Positions 17,964 through 25,788 of a stretch of DNA of 32,286 nucleotides are shown one piece after another. Each line of letters starts with the position of its first letter. Position 1 is the first letter of the stretch. Below the pieces are notes generated by a model. That model was not told the origin of the DNA, made no database searches, and saw only the letters and a program-made list of their open reading frames with translations. The stretch is from Bacteroidota bacterium. GTDB taxonomy: Bacteria; Bacteroidota; Bacteroidia; Bacteroidales; UBA932. A program made the position numbers and the translations under genes. The stretch is taken from positions 1-32,286 of the forward strand of contig JAKQLB010000263.1 in NCBI GenBank assembly GCA_029567375.1. Direction: 5' to 3'.

Positions 17964-17995
17964 CAAATTTATGTTTTTTGCATTAAATATGCAAA
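17964..17995 (-). promoter_or_regulatory. EF-G2 promoter (-33 and -7 elements)
   Basis: On the minus strand, -33 TTTG (17992-17995), 20 bases, then -7 TAAATTTG (17964-17971). This matches the Bacteroidetes promoter and is the best one in the window. Expected transcription start is near 17957, giving a leader of about 60 bases. The -33 lies in the end of the upstream fusion gene. Confidence 0.75.
17977..17995. promoter_or_regulatory. Palindrome over the EF-G2 -33 region, candidate operator
   Basis: Perfect inverted repeat TTTGCAT-N5-ATGCAAA. One arm end is the -33 TTTG itself and the rest fills the spacer, so a bound dimer would contact the promoter directly. The regulator is unknown. Confidence 0.5.
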
Positions 17996-19686
17996 TTCAA
18001 TTGGTTATCAGTCAGATTGAATGAACGGCGATGATATGGAGTGAGGCCGTAAAGGGCAATAGCCTCCCTATGTTTCGCTGTCGGATAGGCCATGTTTTCT
18101 TCCCATCCGTATTGGGGATATTCGGTCGCAAGGTGCCGCATATATTCATCCCTATGGGTTTTGGCCAGGATAGAAGCCGCTGCAATGCAACTTAATTTGC
18201 CATCGCCTTTGACTATGCAGTGATGGGGTATTTCCCCGTAGGGTTTGAATCTGTTGCCATCTACAAAAATCAGTGAAGGAGTCACCTTTTTTCCACCGGC
18301 ATCTTTTAGGTCGTCAATTGCCCTATGCATCCCCTCTATGGAGGCGTTGAGAATATTGATGCGGTCTATCTCCTGTGCATCTATGGAGACAACACTCCAA
18401 GCCATGGCTTCTCGCTCTATTATCTCCCTCAGCTTCTCCCTTTGATGGGCGTTAAGCTGCTTAGAATCGTTTAACAGCGGGTGAGAAAAACCTTTGGGAA
18501 GGACCACCGCGGCTGCAAATACCGGTCCTGCAAGGCATCCGCGGCCCGCTTCATCACATCCGACCTCGATGAGTCTCGGATCTGTGCCTTTGAGTAATGT
18601 TTCTGCCGACAAGATAGAGGTCTGCCTGTCGGGACAGATATCCATCAATTGATAGACATTGCCTATTTTATGTTTTTTAAGCAGTTCGGGGCCGACCAGG
18701 CTCTCGCCACACACCACCGCCGGACTTTTGCCGTATTTGCGGCAGAGTAAGGCAATGCCATCAATGAGTTTTCCGCTCAAACTCTGGGAATCGAAACGAC
18801 CTTCACCTGTGATAATTGTTTCCGCGGAGGCTATTTTTTCTTCCAGGGAGAGCATTTCTGAAAACAGTTGCCATCCGGGCAGAAGTTCTGCTTTGAAAAA
18901 GCCGTAAAAAGCAGCTCCAACTCCTCCTGCAGCTCCCCCTCCGAGGATAGTTGCTATATGGGTAGCGCGTGCGGCAAATTCTCCTCCAAATTGTTTCAGT
19001 AAAGATTGTGCTTTTTCCGCATATAGCTCCATACGTTGCTCCAGCAGTGGAAGTGTCATCCAATTTGCTCCCTTTTGCGGAGCATAGACCATAGTCGCTC
19101 CGTTTGGGCCCAGCAAAAGATTCTCCACATCGCAGGCTATTTGGAAGGAGATATTTTCGCACATACGCACGATTTCCTCGGGAGATATGCTTCCCTTTTC
19201 ACCCCAGATACCGTAGCCCATATCGTTGGTTGCACTACCTCCGATACCGATAATTATTCTTCGTGCACCGGCTTCGGCAGCGGCACGGATCATCAGTCCG
19301 AGTCCGAAAGTGTCGGTCTTAAGCGGATCCCGTTCCTCCTCTTTGAGCAATGTCAATCCGCAACATTGTGCCATCTCTATAAAGGCGCATTGTTCGCCGT
19401 TTCTATGAAAGAGCAGTATCGGTGCTTTGAGAGGTCTCCGGAGAGGATCACAGCACTCTACATCCACCAAATGCGCTTGGGACGAAGTATCCTTTGAAAG
19501 TGCGGCGTACATTACATCCAACGACCCGTCACCACCATCCGCCATTGGGATTTTTTCCATCTTCACCTCTGAAATGTGTACCGCACGCATTTTTATGGCC
19601 TCTTCTATTGCGTCTGCCACTTCAGGAGCACTCAAGGAACCCTTGAATTTGTCCGGTACAATCAATATTTTTCTATTTGAAACCAT
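17983..19686 (-). CDS. Glycerate kinase-ribonuclease HII fusion protein
   Basis: One uninterrupted 567-residue frame with two unrelated enzymes. Residues 1 to about 360 are a GlxK/GarK-type glycerate kinase (ATP + D-glycerate to phosphoglycerate): PDKFKGSLSA, PMADGGDGS, GIGGSATND, ACDVENLLLGPNGA, GGGAAGGVGAAF, ITGEGRFDSQSLSGK. Residues from about 370 to 567 are a complete RNase HII, which cuts RNA in RNA-DNA hybrids and at single ribonucleotides: D378-E379 in CDEAGRG, D476 in FVDGNRF and D513 in AKTHRD give the acidic catalytic set. The kinase looks about 20-25 residues short after GIGGSATND compared with the family. No start codon in a normal position separates the halves. The ATG is at 19686. 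The gene is divergent from the DPP7-type gene. Confidence 0.93.
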   Translation of the reverse strand: MVSNRKILIVPDKFKGSLSAPEVADAIEEAIKMRAVHISEVKMEKIPMADGGDGSLDVMYAALSKDTSSQAHLVDVECCDPLRRPLKAPILLFHRNGEQCAFIEMAQCCGLTLLKEEERDPLKTDTFGLGLMIRAAAEAGARRIIIGIGGSATNDMGYGIWGEKGSISPEEIVRMCENISFQIACDVENLLLGPNGATMVYAPQKGANWMTLPLLEQRMELYAEKAQSLLKQFGGEFAARATHIATILGGGAAGGVGAAFYGFFKAELLPGWQLFSEMLSLEEKIASAETIITGEGRFDSQSLSGKLIDGIALLCRKYGKSPAVVCGESLVGPELLKKHKIGNVYQLMDICPDRQTSILSAETLLKGTDPRLIEVGCDEAGRGCLAGPVFAAAVVLPKGFSHPLLNDSKQLNAHQREKLREIIEREAMAWSVVSIDAQEIDRINILNASIEGMHRAIDDLKDAGGKKVTPSLIFVDGNRFKPYGEIPHHCIVKGDGKLSCIAAASILAKTHRDEYMRHLATEYPQYGWEENMAYPTAKHREAIALYGLTPYHRRSFNLTDNQLNLHI

Positions 19687-19691
19687 TTCTG

Positions 19692-19699
19692 TACATTTG
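19692..19699 (+). promoter_or_regulatory. Predicted -7 element for the S46 peptidase gene
   Basis: Reads TACATTTG (TAnnTTTG) 48 bases before the ATG at 19748. The -33 is weak (TTTT at 19668-19671, 20-base spacing). Confidence 0.45.
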
Positions 19700-19747
19700 T
19701 AAGATAAACTCTAAAATTAAACCAATTTTTTGACAAAATTTTTAAAT

Positions 19748-21889
19748 ATGAAGAAAATTACAATCGTATCCCTTCTCGCGCTGGTTTTTATGATAACACC
19801 TATGCGCGCCGACGAAGGAATGTGGCTTCTCCCTTTGCTGAAAAAGATGAATATCAAAACAATGCAACAGATGGGCCTCAAACTGTCGGCAGAAGAGATT
19901 TACAGCATCAACAACTCCTCCATCAAGGACGCCATTGTACACTTCGGTGGCGGTTGTACGGCAGAAATCATCTCTTCTGAGGGTCTTTTAGTGACCAATC
20001 ACCACTGTGGCTACGGTTCCATACAGCGTCTGAGCTCCGTAGAGAACGACTATCTCGCTGATGGTTATTGGGCGATGGACCGCTCACAGGAACTTCCTGC
20101 AGAGGGTCTCACCGTGACATTCCTCGAGAGCATGACTGATGTCACAAAAGATGTTGAGAAGGTACTCAAAAAGGCAAAAACCGCCAAAGACAGCACCAAG
20201 GCAATGAAACAACTCGAGGCCAATCTTACAGGAAAGGCTGTCGGCGATAACAAATATCTACGCGCCAGAGTCTATTCGATGTATGGTGGAAATGCCTACT
20301 ATCTCGTTGTTTCAAAAGTTTACAGTGATATTCGTTTTGTGGGTGCTCCCCCTTCATCAATAGGTAAATTCGGAGCAGATACGGACAACTGGATGTGGCC
20401 GCGTCACACTTGTGATTTCTCCATGTTCAGGGTATATGCGGACAAAGAGAATAATCCCGCTCCCTATTCTTCCGACAATGTGCCTTACAGACCCAAGCAG
20501 CATCTGAAAATCTCCCTCAAAGGCATTCAGCCCAACGATTATACGATGATTATCGGCTATCCCGGCCGTACCAACCGTTTCATGACCCAGTCGGAGCTGA
20601 TTGAAACGCGTGACATTTCCAATGCCATCAGCATTTATATCAGGGGTAAGCGCCAGGAATTGATGATGGAGGATATGCTCGCCGATCCCAAAGTAAAAAT
20701 CCAGTATGCAAGCAAATACAGCGGCTCTTCAAACGGCTGGAAAAAATGGATGGGAATGAACGAAACATTTGCAAAACTCAATGTAGAGTCACGCCGCGCA
20801 AAGGAAGAGGCTGAGTTTACCGAATGGGTGGGCAAAAAGAAGTCCCGTATCAAGAAATATGGCGACGCTCTCGATAAGATCAATTATGCCGTAAAAGATA
20901 GGGCAGAGGCTCTTATCATCTATACTACGCTTGCCGAGAGCGTGGGCCGTATTGAGATAATGTCCATTGCATCCATGGTCAACAGCCTCTATACCACTCC
21001 TTTTGCAACCGATCAGGAAAAAGAGGAATACGGCAATATGCTTGACCGTCGCATCACCTCTTTCTATAAGGATTATTCCCTATCTACGGACAGGAAGATT
21101 TCAAAAGCTATGATTAAGATTGCAAAAGAGCGTCTCTCGGAGGAGCATCTCCCTTCATTCTACAAAGATATAGAGAGCAAATTTGCCGGAGATATTGATG
21201 CTTATGTAGATTATATTTTTGACAATTCCATTTTTGCGTCTGAGAAAAAGGTACTTGAGGCCATTGCAACCGGAACTCCTGTGGAAAATGATCCTGCAGT
21301 GGAGTTGGCAAAATCATTCAGTTTGGTTACTCCACCGCTTCGCGCCAAGATTGCCTCCTCTCAGAAGATATTTAACGAGGGCAAAAAGGCATATATTGCA
21401 GGTACTCTCGAGATGCGTGAAGGCGAGGCCATCTATCCCGATGCCAACTCTACAATGCGACTCACTTATGGAAGAGTGCTTCCTTATTCCCCCAAAGATG
21501 CCGTTATCTACAATTACTACACAACCCTCGAGGGCGTAATGCAGAAGGAAGATCCTAACAATTGGGAGTTTATCGTGCCCGAAAAGCTCAAGGAGCTCTA
21601 TAAAGCCAAAGATTATGGCAGATATGCCATGCCTAATGGCGAAATGCCCGCCTGTTTCATTACCAATAGTGACATTACCGGGGGCAATTCCGGCAGCCCC
21701 GTACTCAATGCCAATGGCGAACTCCTAGGACTGGCCTTTGACGGTAACTGGGAGGCAATGTCGGGTGACATCATCTTTGAGCCGGAACTTCAGCGCTGTA
21801 TCAATGTGGATATCCGCTATGTCCTCTTTATAATGGACAAATTTGGCGGAGCAGGCTACCTTCTCGATGAGATGGATATAGTGGAATAA
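19748..21889 (+). CDS. S46-family dipeptidyl-peptidase, DPP7 type
   Basis: 713 residues with a signal peptide (MKKITIVSLLALVFMITPMRA), so it acts in the periplasm. S46 enzymes release dipeptides from peptide N-termini; asaccharolytic and gut Bacteroidales use them to feed on protein. The catalytic His is H86 (VTNHHCGYG) and the nucleophile is S648 in ITGGNSGSPV. The residue 18 positions after the nucleophile sets P1 preference: DPP11 has Arg there and DPP7 has Gly. Here it is G666 (AFDGNWE), so hydrophobic rather than acidic P1 is predicted. I chose the ATG at 19748 because it gives a clean signal peptide. The yqeY-like gene follows after 26 bases. Confidence 0.94.
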   Translation: MKKITIVSLLALVFMITPMRADEGMWLLPLLKKMNIKTMQQMGLKLSAEEIYSINNSSIKDAIVHFGGGCTAEIISSEGLLVTNHHCGYGSIQRLSSVENDYLADGYWAMDRSQELPAEGLTVTFLESMTDVTKDVEKVLKKAKTAKDSTKAMKQLEANLTGKAVGDNKYLRARVYSMYGGNAYYLVVSKVYSDIRFVGAPPSSIGKFGADTDNWMWPRHTCDFSMFRVYADKENNPAPYSSDNVPYRPKQHLKISLKGIQPNDYTMIIGYPGRTNRFMTQSELIETRDISNAISIYIRGKRQELMMEDMLADPKVKIQYASKYSGSSNGWKKWMGMNETFAKLNVESRRAKEEAEFTEWVGKKKSRIKKYGDALDKINYAVKDRAEALIIYTTLAESVGRIEIMSIASMVNSLYTTPFATDQEKEEYGNMLDRRITSFYKDYSLSTDRKISKAMIKIAKERLSEEHLPSFYKDIESKFAGDIDAYVDYIFDNSIFASEKKVLEAIATGTPVENDPAVELAKSFSLVTPPLRAKIASSQKIFNEGKKAYIAGTLEMREGEAIYPDANSTMRLTYGRVLPYSPKDAVIYNYYTTLEGVMQKEDPNNWEFIVPEKLKELYKAKDYGRYAMPNGEMPACFITNSDITGGNSGSPVLNANGELLGLAFDGNWEAMSGDIIFEPELQRCINVDIRYVLFIMDKFGGAGYLLDEMDIVE

Positions 21890-21915
21890 TAAGAATCTGT
21901 AAAAATAAAATAAAA

Positions 21916-22365
21916 ATGGCTTTGGAAAAACAGATCCAGGAAGATCTTAAGGCTGCCATGTTTGCAAAGGATGCAACTGCCCTGGCCTCCATAAGGGGGA
22001 TCAAGGCAGCCATCATGCTGGCAAAAACAGCGGCAGGTGCATCGGACGAACTTACCGATGCCGACATTATCAAAATCATTCAGAAACTGGTAAAGCAGCG
22101 CAAAGAGAGCGCAGCCATCTACACCGAGCAGTCACGTCCCGAACTTGCCGAAGCGGAGTTGGCCGAGGCTGCAATTATGGAGAAATATCTCCCCGTGCAG
22201 TTGAGCGAAGAAGAGGTTGAAGAGGCTATCAAAAAGATAATTGCCCAGGTCGGGGCACAATCGCCGGCCGACATGGGCAAAGTCATGGGAGTGGCCACCA
22301 AAGCCCTTGCAGGGCAGGCAGATGGCCGTCTTATTTCAACAATTGTAAAGCGGCTGCTTTCATAG
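21916..22365 (+). CDS. YqeY/GatB-tail domain protein
   Basis: 149 residues, all helical, matching the YqeY family related to the tRNA-binding tail of GatB: LEKQIQEDLKAAMFAKD, IIQKLVKQRKESAAIYTEQSRPELAEAE, EKYLPVQLSEEE and the C-terminal DMGKVMGVATKALAGQADG. YqeY proteins probably bind tRNA or aminoacyl-tRNA complexes, but their exact job is not settled. No gatCAB genes are in the window. Its last 35 bases overlap the end of mrp on the other strand, and both C-termini look complete. Confidence 0.9.
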   Translation: MALEKQIQEDLKAAMFAKDATALASIRGIKAAIMLAKTAAGASDELTDADIIKIIQKLVKQRKESAAIYTEQSRPELAEAELAEAAIMEKYLPVQLSEEEVEEAIKKIIAQVGAQSPADMGKVMGVATKALAGQADGRLISTIVKRLLS

Positions 22366-23236
22366 CTTCAAAGAGAGGTCCGTCTTGGAGTGCGGCGGGA
22401 TTGCCTTCGTCGCCTCCCTCACGGATACTTTGTACTAATGGAACCTGTCCCAGTAGGGGCAGGTTATATTTTTCTGCCATTGCTTTGCAGCCATCTTTTC
22501 CGAAGATGTAATATTTGTTCTGCGGCAGTTCTGCAGGAGTAAACCAGGACATATTCTCTATAATGCCGTAGATATGCTTGTTGACATTTTCATTTCTGAA
22601 AAGATTGACGCCTTTTTCCACGTCTGTAAGGGCGACAGCTTGTGGAGTGCTGACAATGATTGCTCCATCCAGCGGAATGTCATGTACCAATGAAATGTGA
22701 ATATCTCCTGTTCCCGGAGGCAGGTCTACCAGCAAAAAGTCCAGCTTACCCCATTTTACCTGAAGGATCATCTGTTTGAGGGCGTTGCAAGCCATCGGGC
22801 CGCGCCAAATAAGTGCCTGTTCGGGTCGGGCGAAATAGCCTATAGACATCCATTTCACACCGAATTTTTCTATCGGAAGGATAATTTCGGTGCCATCTTC
22901 GATATACTGGCCATAATCTTCGACAAGGTTGCCTTGGGCGTCATAAATTTCGACTCCGGGTGTTTGTCCTTCGGTACCGGTCATTTTTGGCACTGAAGGG
23001 CCGTAAACGTCGGCATCGGCCAGGCCCACCTTGTAGCCCATGCGGGCAAGGGCAATCGCCAGATTGACCGCGACGGTGGATTTGCCTACGCCACCTTTGC
23101 CGGAGGCTATGGCAATAATTTTATCTACATCAGTAAGTTGCTTCTCGTCCAGGTCGAGAATGGTTTTTTTCTTTTGCGGCTCCTTTTTGGGAGGATTGGG
23201 ATTGTAGGGACCCTTGATATTGTAAGGATTTGTCAT
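22331..23236 (-). CDS. mrp: Mrp/ApbC-type P-loop ATPase (iron-sulfur carrier family)
   Basis: 301 residues. Mrp/NBP35 ATPases carry and deliver Fe-S clusters in the cytosol. The deviant Walker A GKGGVGKST, DADVYGPSVP, WRGPMACNALKQMI and LVDLPPGTGDIHISL are clear. Two usual features are missing: the N-terminal MIP18-like (DUF59) domain of many bacterial Mrp proteins is replaced by a short Pro/Lys-rich leader (NPPKKEPQKKK), and the C-terminal CxxC cluster motif is absent, with FTPAELPQNKYYIF at the expected place. It starts at the ATG at 23236. The leader upstream consists mostly of five TAGTNNN heptamers. Confidence 0.92.
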   Translation of the reverse strand: MTNPYNIKGPYNPNPPKKEPQKKKTILDLDEKQLTDVDKIIAIASGKGGVGKSTVAVNLAIALARMGYKVGLADADVYGPSVPKMTGTEGQTPGVEIYDAQGNLVEDYGQYIEDGTEIILPIEKFGVKWMSIGYFARPEQALIWRGPMACNALKQMILQVKWGKLDFLLVDLPPGTGDIHISLVHDIPLDGAIIVSTPQAVALTDVEKGVNLFRNENVNKHIYGIIENMSWFTPAELPQNKYYIFGKDGCKAMAEKYNLPLLGQVPLVQSIREGGDEGNPAALQDGPLFEAMKAAALQLLK

Positions 23237-23237
23237 T

Positions 23238-23272
23238 TAGTGTGTAGTGTGTAGTATGTAGTGGGTAGTTGG
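23238..23272 (+). repeat. Array A: five tandem heptamers TAGTNNN
   Basis: Five contiguous 7-base units, all starting with TAGT; the first two are identical (TAGTGTG). It lies one base beyond the mrp start codon, inside the predicted mrp 5' leader on the opposite strand. Its last two units match array B in inverted orientation. Confidence 0.85.
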
Positions 23273-23284
23273 TTAATAATTGCA

Positions 23285-23292
23285 CAAAGTTA
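23285..23292 (-). promoter_or_regulatory. Predicted -7 element for mrp
   Basis: Reads TAACTTTG on the minus strand (TAnnTTTG), 48 bases before the mrp ATG. If used, the mRNA leader would be nearly all heptamer repeat. Confidence 0.45.
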
Positions 23293-23385
23293 ATAAAGAA
23301 AAGACGAACAACAAGGAGAAAAAATATGCAAAAAATATTGATTGGAAAGGTTATGCTATTGGTGATATCCAATCAAATTGTTACG

Positions 23386-23393
23386 TATATTTG
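23386..23393 (+). promoter_or_regulatory. Predicted -7 element for the GNAT gene
   Basis: Reads TATATTTG (TAnnTTTG), 21 bases before the ATG at 23415. It supports that start over longer in-frame extensions. The -33 region is weak. Confidence 0.5.
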
Positions 23394-23414
23394 TGCCCAC
23401 AAAATAATTTATTC

Positions 23415-23954
23415 ATGGAATTTTTACGAGTTGATATTGAAAACTCTGAACGATGGGATAAAGTTTGGGAGCTGTATGAGGCCAGTTTTCCCATAGCCGA
23501 ACTGCGAAAAAAGAAAGACCATTTGCGTGCATGTCAAGACCCATATTTCTTCCCGATTTCGGTATGGGAAGGAAATCAATTGATTGGTATTCTATTTTAT
23601 TGGGAGTGGCCCACATACCGCTATTTGGATTATTTAGCCGTTTTGCCCGAGTTGCGTGATCATGGTTACGGCTTTCAGATGTTGCAACACCTTCGCGATA
23701 CGGAACATAAGGTTATCTTGGAAATTGATCCGCTCACTGACGAACAATCCGTACGTCGTTTGCATTTTTACGAACATGCAGGATATACCCTCACTCCTTA
23801 TCGGTTTTCCCTCGCTTACCGGTTGGATGCGGAACCGCAGGAACTGCTTATCATGAGTTCTCCCGAGATGATTACCAAGGAGCAATACAACGATTTCCTT
23901 GACTTTATTGGAGAACACGTAATTTTATATTGCGAAAAGGAAGAAGCGCAATAA
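23415..23954 (+). CDS. GNAT-family N-acetyltransferase
   Basis: 179 residues. The acetyl-CoA-binding core is visible: a hydrophobic strand YLDYLAVLPELRDHGYGFQML carries the conserved V-x-P-E-x-R-x-x-G-x-G loop, and LHFYEHAGY gives the C-terminal motif. The substrate is unknown. The frame is open back to 23280, but the ATG at 23415 follows a predicted promoter and is the sensible start. It is the only plus-strand gene between mrp and aspS, and heptamer arrays A and B flank it in inverted orientation. Twelve of its first 22 leucine codons are TTA/TTG, which may point to foreign origin. The C-terminal part is Glu/Lys-rich. Confidence 0.85.
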   Translation: MEFLRVDIENSERWDKVWELYEASFPIAELRKKKDHLRACQDPYFFPISVWEGNQLIGILFYWEWPTYRYLDYLAVLPELRDHGYGFQMLQHLRDTEHKVILEIDPLTDEQSVRRLHFYEHAGYTLTPYRFSLAYRLDAEPQELLIMSSPEMITKEQYNDFLDFIGEHVILYCEKEEAQ

Positions 23955-23963
23955 GAACTTCCA

Positions 23964-24021
23964 CCCCGCACTTACTCCAAACTTATCTGACCCCCAACTA
24001 CTCACTAGAGACTAAGAACTA
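23964..24021 (-). repeat. Array B: degenerate heptamer array next to the aspS stop codon
   Basis: Four clear 7-base units of form NNNACTA on the plus strand (23994-24021), i.e. TAGTNNN on the minus strand, where the first unit begins with the aspS stop codon TAG. To its left (23964-23993) 7-base periodicity continues in degenerate form, starting CCCCGCACT and including CTCCAAACT, both shared with array D. Confidence 0.75.
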
Positions 24022-25782
24022 ATTTTTAGCGGTGCTTTTTAGGAAAAGTTCCGCCATCTGTGTGTCGTCAATCTTCGAAGGGGCATCGCACATCACATCC
24101 CTGCCGGTATTGTTTTTGGGGAATGCGATGAAATCCCTGATGGTTTCCTGTCCGCCGAAAAGGGCGCAGAGACGGTCAAATCCAAAAGCGATACCGCCGT
24201 GAGGGGGAGCTCCGTATTTGAATGCATCTATCATGAATCCAAACTTATAGAGATACTCCTCTTCACTCATTCCGAGTACCTCGAACATCCTTTTCTGGAT
24301 ATTGGAATCAAAGATACGGATGGATCCGCCGCCGAGTTCGGTACCGTTGAGAACAAAGTCGTAGGCATTGGCTGCGACCTGCTCCAGATCTTCCTTGTGA
24401 TTGCTGTAAAATTTCTCCAAATCCTCAGGCTTGGGAGAGGTGAAGGGGTGGTGCATTGCATAAAAACGCTTTGTCTCTTCATCCCATTCGAGCAAAGGGA
24501 AATCGTATACCCACAAAGGAGCAAACCGGTCGGGACGGCGAAGTCCGAGACGGTTACCGAGTTCGATACGGAGAGTGCCGAGAGCCACCTGAGTTTTCTT
24601 TTGCTTCCCCGCCATGATAAATATCATATCACCTTTATTTGCACCCATATCGTCTGCGAGAGCCTGTAGTTCTTCTGCTGAGAAAAATTTGTCGATAGAG
24701 GATTTTATACCCTCTTCGCTCACTCTGATATAGATAAGTCCCTTTGCACCCACCTGGGGCCTTTTAACCCACTCGGTAAGCTCGTCAATCTGCTTGCGTG
24801 TATAAGAGGCGATACCTTCCACTACTATCCCACCAATGTAAGGTGATGAATCGAATACGACAAAGTCGTGTCCCTTGACTTTATCGGTGATCTCCCGGAT
24901 CTTCATTCCAAATCGGATGTCGGGTTTGTCGGAGCCGTAGTATCTCATGGCATCTGCATAACTGATGCGGGGAAACTGCTCTTTAAACTCCACTTTAAGC
25001 ACACTCTTGAAGAGATGTTTCATCAAATCCTCGAAAGTGTTGAGCACGTCCTCACGTTCCACAAATGACATCTCGCAGTCAATCTGTGTAAATTCCGGCT
25101 GGCGATCGGCACGCAAATCCTCATCCCTGAAACAGCGCACAATCTGAAAATATCTGTCATATCCCGCCACCATCAGCAGCTGTTTGTATTGCTGGGGACT
25201 CTGTGGGAGTGCGTAAAATTCGCCCGGGTGCATACGGCTCGGCACTACGAAGTCACGTGCCCCCTCAGGGGTTGATTTGATCAGAAAAGGGGTCTCTATT
25301 TCGATGAAGTTGCGGCCATCAAGGAAGTTGCGTGTCTCGTGAGCGAGCTTGTGACGAAGTGTAAGAGCACGTTTTAGGGGGTTACGTCTCAGGTCGAGAT
25401 AACGATATTTGGCCCTGATCTCTTCGCCTCCGTCCGACTCGTCTTCGATGGTGAAGGGAGGGATTGTAGCCTCGTTGAGGATGTTGAGATGGGTGAGTTT
25501 AATCTCGATATCTCCTGTGGGAATACGGGGATTTTTGCCCTGACGCTCCTCTACTATGCCTGTAACCTGGATCACATATTCGCGTCCGAGGCCGGCTACT
25601 TTTTCGTTAAGTTCACTTGATGATGACTCGTCAATTACCACCTGAGTGATGCCGTAGCGATCTCTGAGGTCTATGAAGCTCATACCGCCCATTTTGCGGT
25701 TTTTTTGAACCCAACCGGCAAGAGTTACGGTTTGGCCGGCATTTTCAAGCCTCAGTTCGCCACAAGTGTGTGTTCTATACAT
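24019..25782 (-). CDS. aspS: Aspartyl-tRNA synthetase
   Basis: 587 residues, the normal bacterial length. It charges tRNA-Asp. The N-terminal OB-fold anticodon domain contains [21 protein letters not shown]; the class II catalytic core shows motif 2 with [18 protein letters not shown] and motif 3 with [15 protein letters not shown]; the bacteria-specific GAD insertion lies between. Whether it is discriminating or also charges tRNA-Asn cannot be decided here. It starts at the ATG at 25782, 6 bases after the SGNH lipoprotein gene, in a cluster ychF-SGNH-aspS. The stop codon TAG is the first trinucleotide of heptamer array B. Confidence 0.97.
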   Translation of the reverse strand: MYRTHTCGELRLENAGQTVTLAGWVQKNRKMGGMSFIDLRDRYGITQVVIDESSSSELNEKVAGLGREYVIQVTGIVEERQGKNPRIPTGDIEIKLTHLNILNEATIPPFTIEDESDGGEEIRAKYRYLDLRRNPLKRALTLRHKLAHETRNFLDGRNFIEIETPFLIKSTPEGARDFVVPSRMHPGEFYALPQSPQQYKQLLMVAGYDRYFQIVRCFRDEDLRADRQPEFTQIDCEMSFVEREDVLNTFEDLMKHLFKSVLKVEFKEQFPRISYADAMRYYGSDKPDIRFGMKIREITDKVKGHDFVVFDSSPYIGGIVVEGIASYTRKQIDELTEWVKRPQVGAKGLIYIRVSEEGIKSSIDKFFSAEELQALADDMGANKGDMIFIMAGKQKKTQVALGTLRIELGNRLGLRRPDRFAPLWVYDFPLLEWDEETKRFYAMHHPFTSPKPEDLEKFYSNHKEDLEQVAANAYDFVLNGTELGGGSIRIFDSNIQKRMFEVLGMSEEEYLYKFGFMIDAFKYGAPPHGGIAFGFDRLCALFGGQETIRDFIAFPKNNTGRDVMCDAPSKIDDTQMAELFLKSTAKN

Positions 25783-25788
25783 ATAATT

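Noticed and set aside
23280-23414. N-terminal extension of the GNAT protein
   Set aside because: The extra 45 residues are not GNAT-like and a predicted -7 element lies within them; the ATG at 23415 is preferred.
23238-24021. Heptamer arrays as a CRISPR array
   Set aside because: Units are 7 bases in direct tandem with no spacers, and no cas gene is present.
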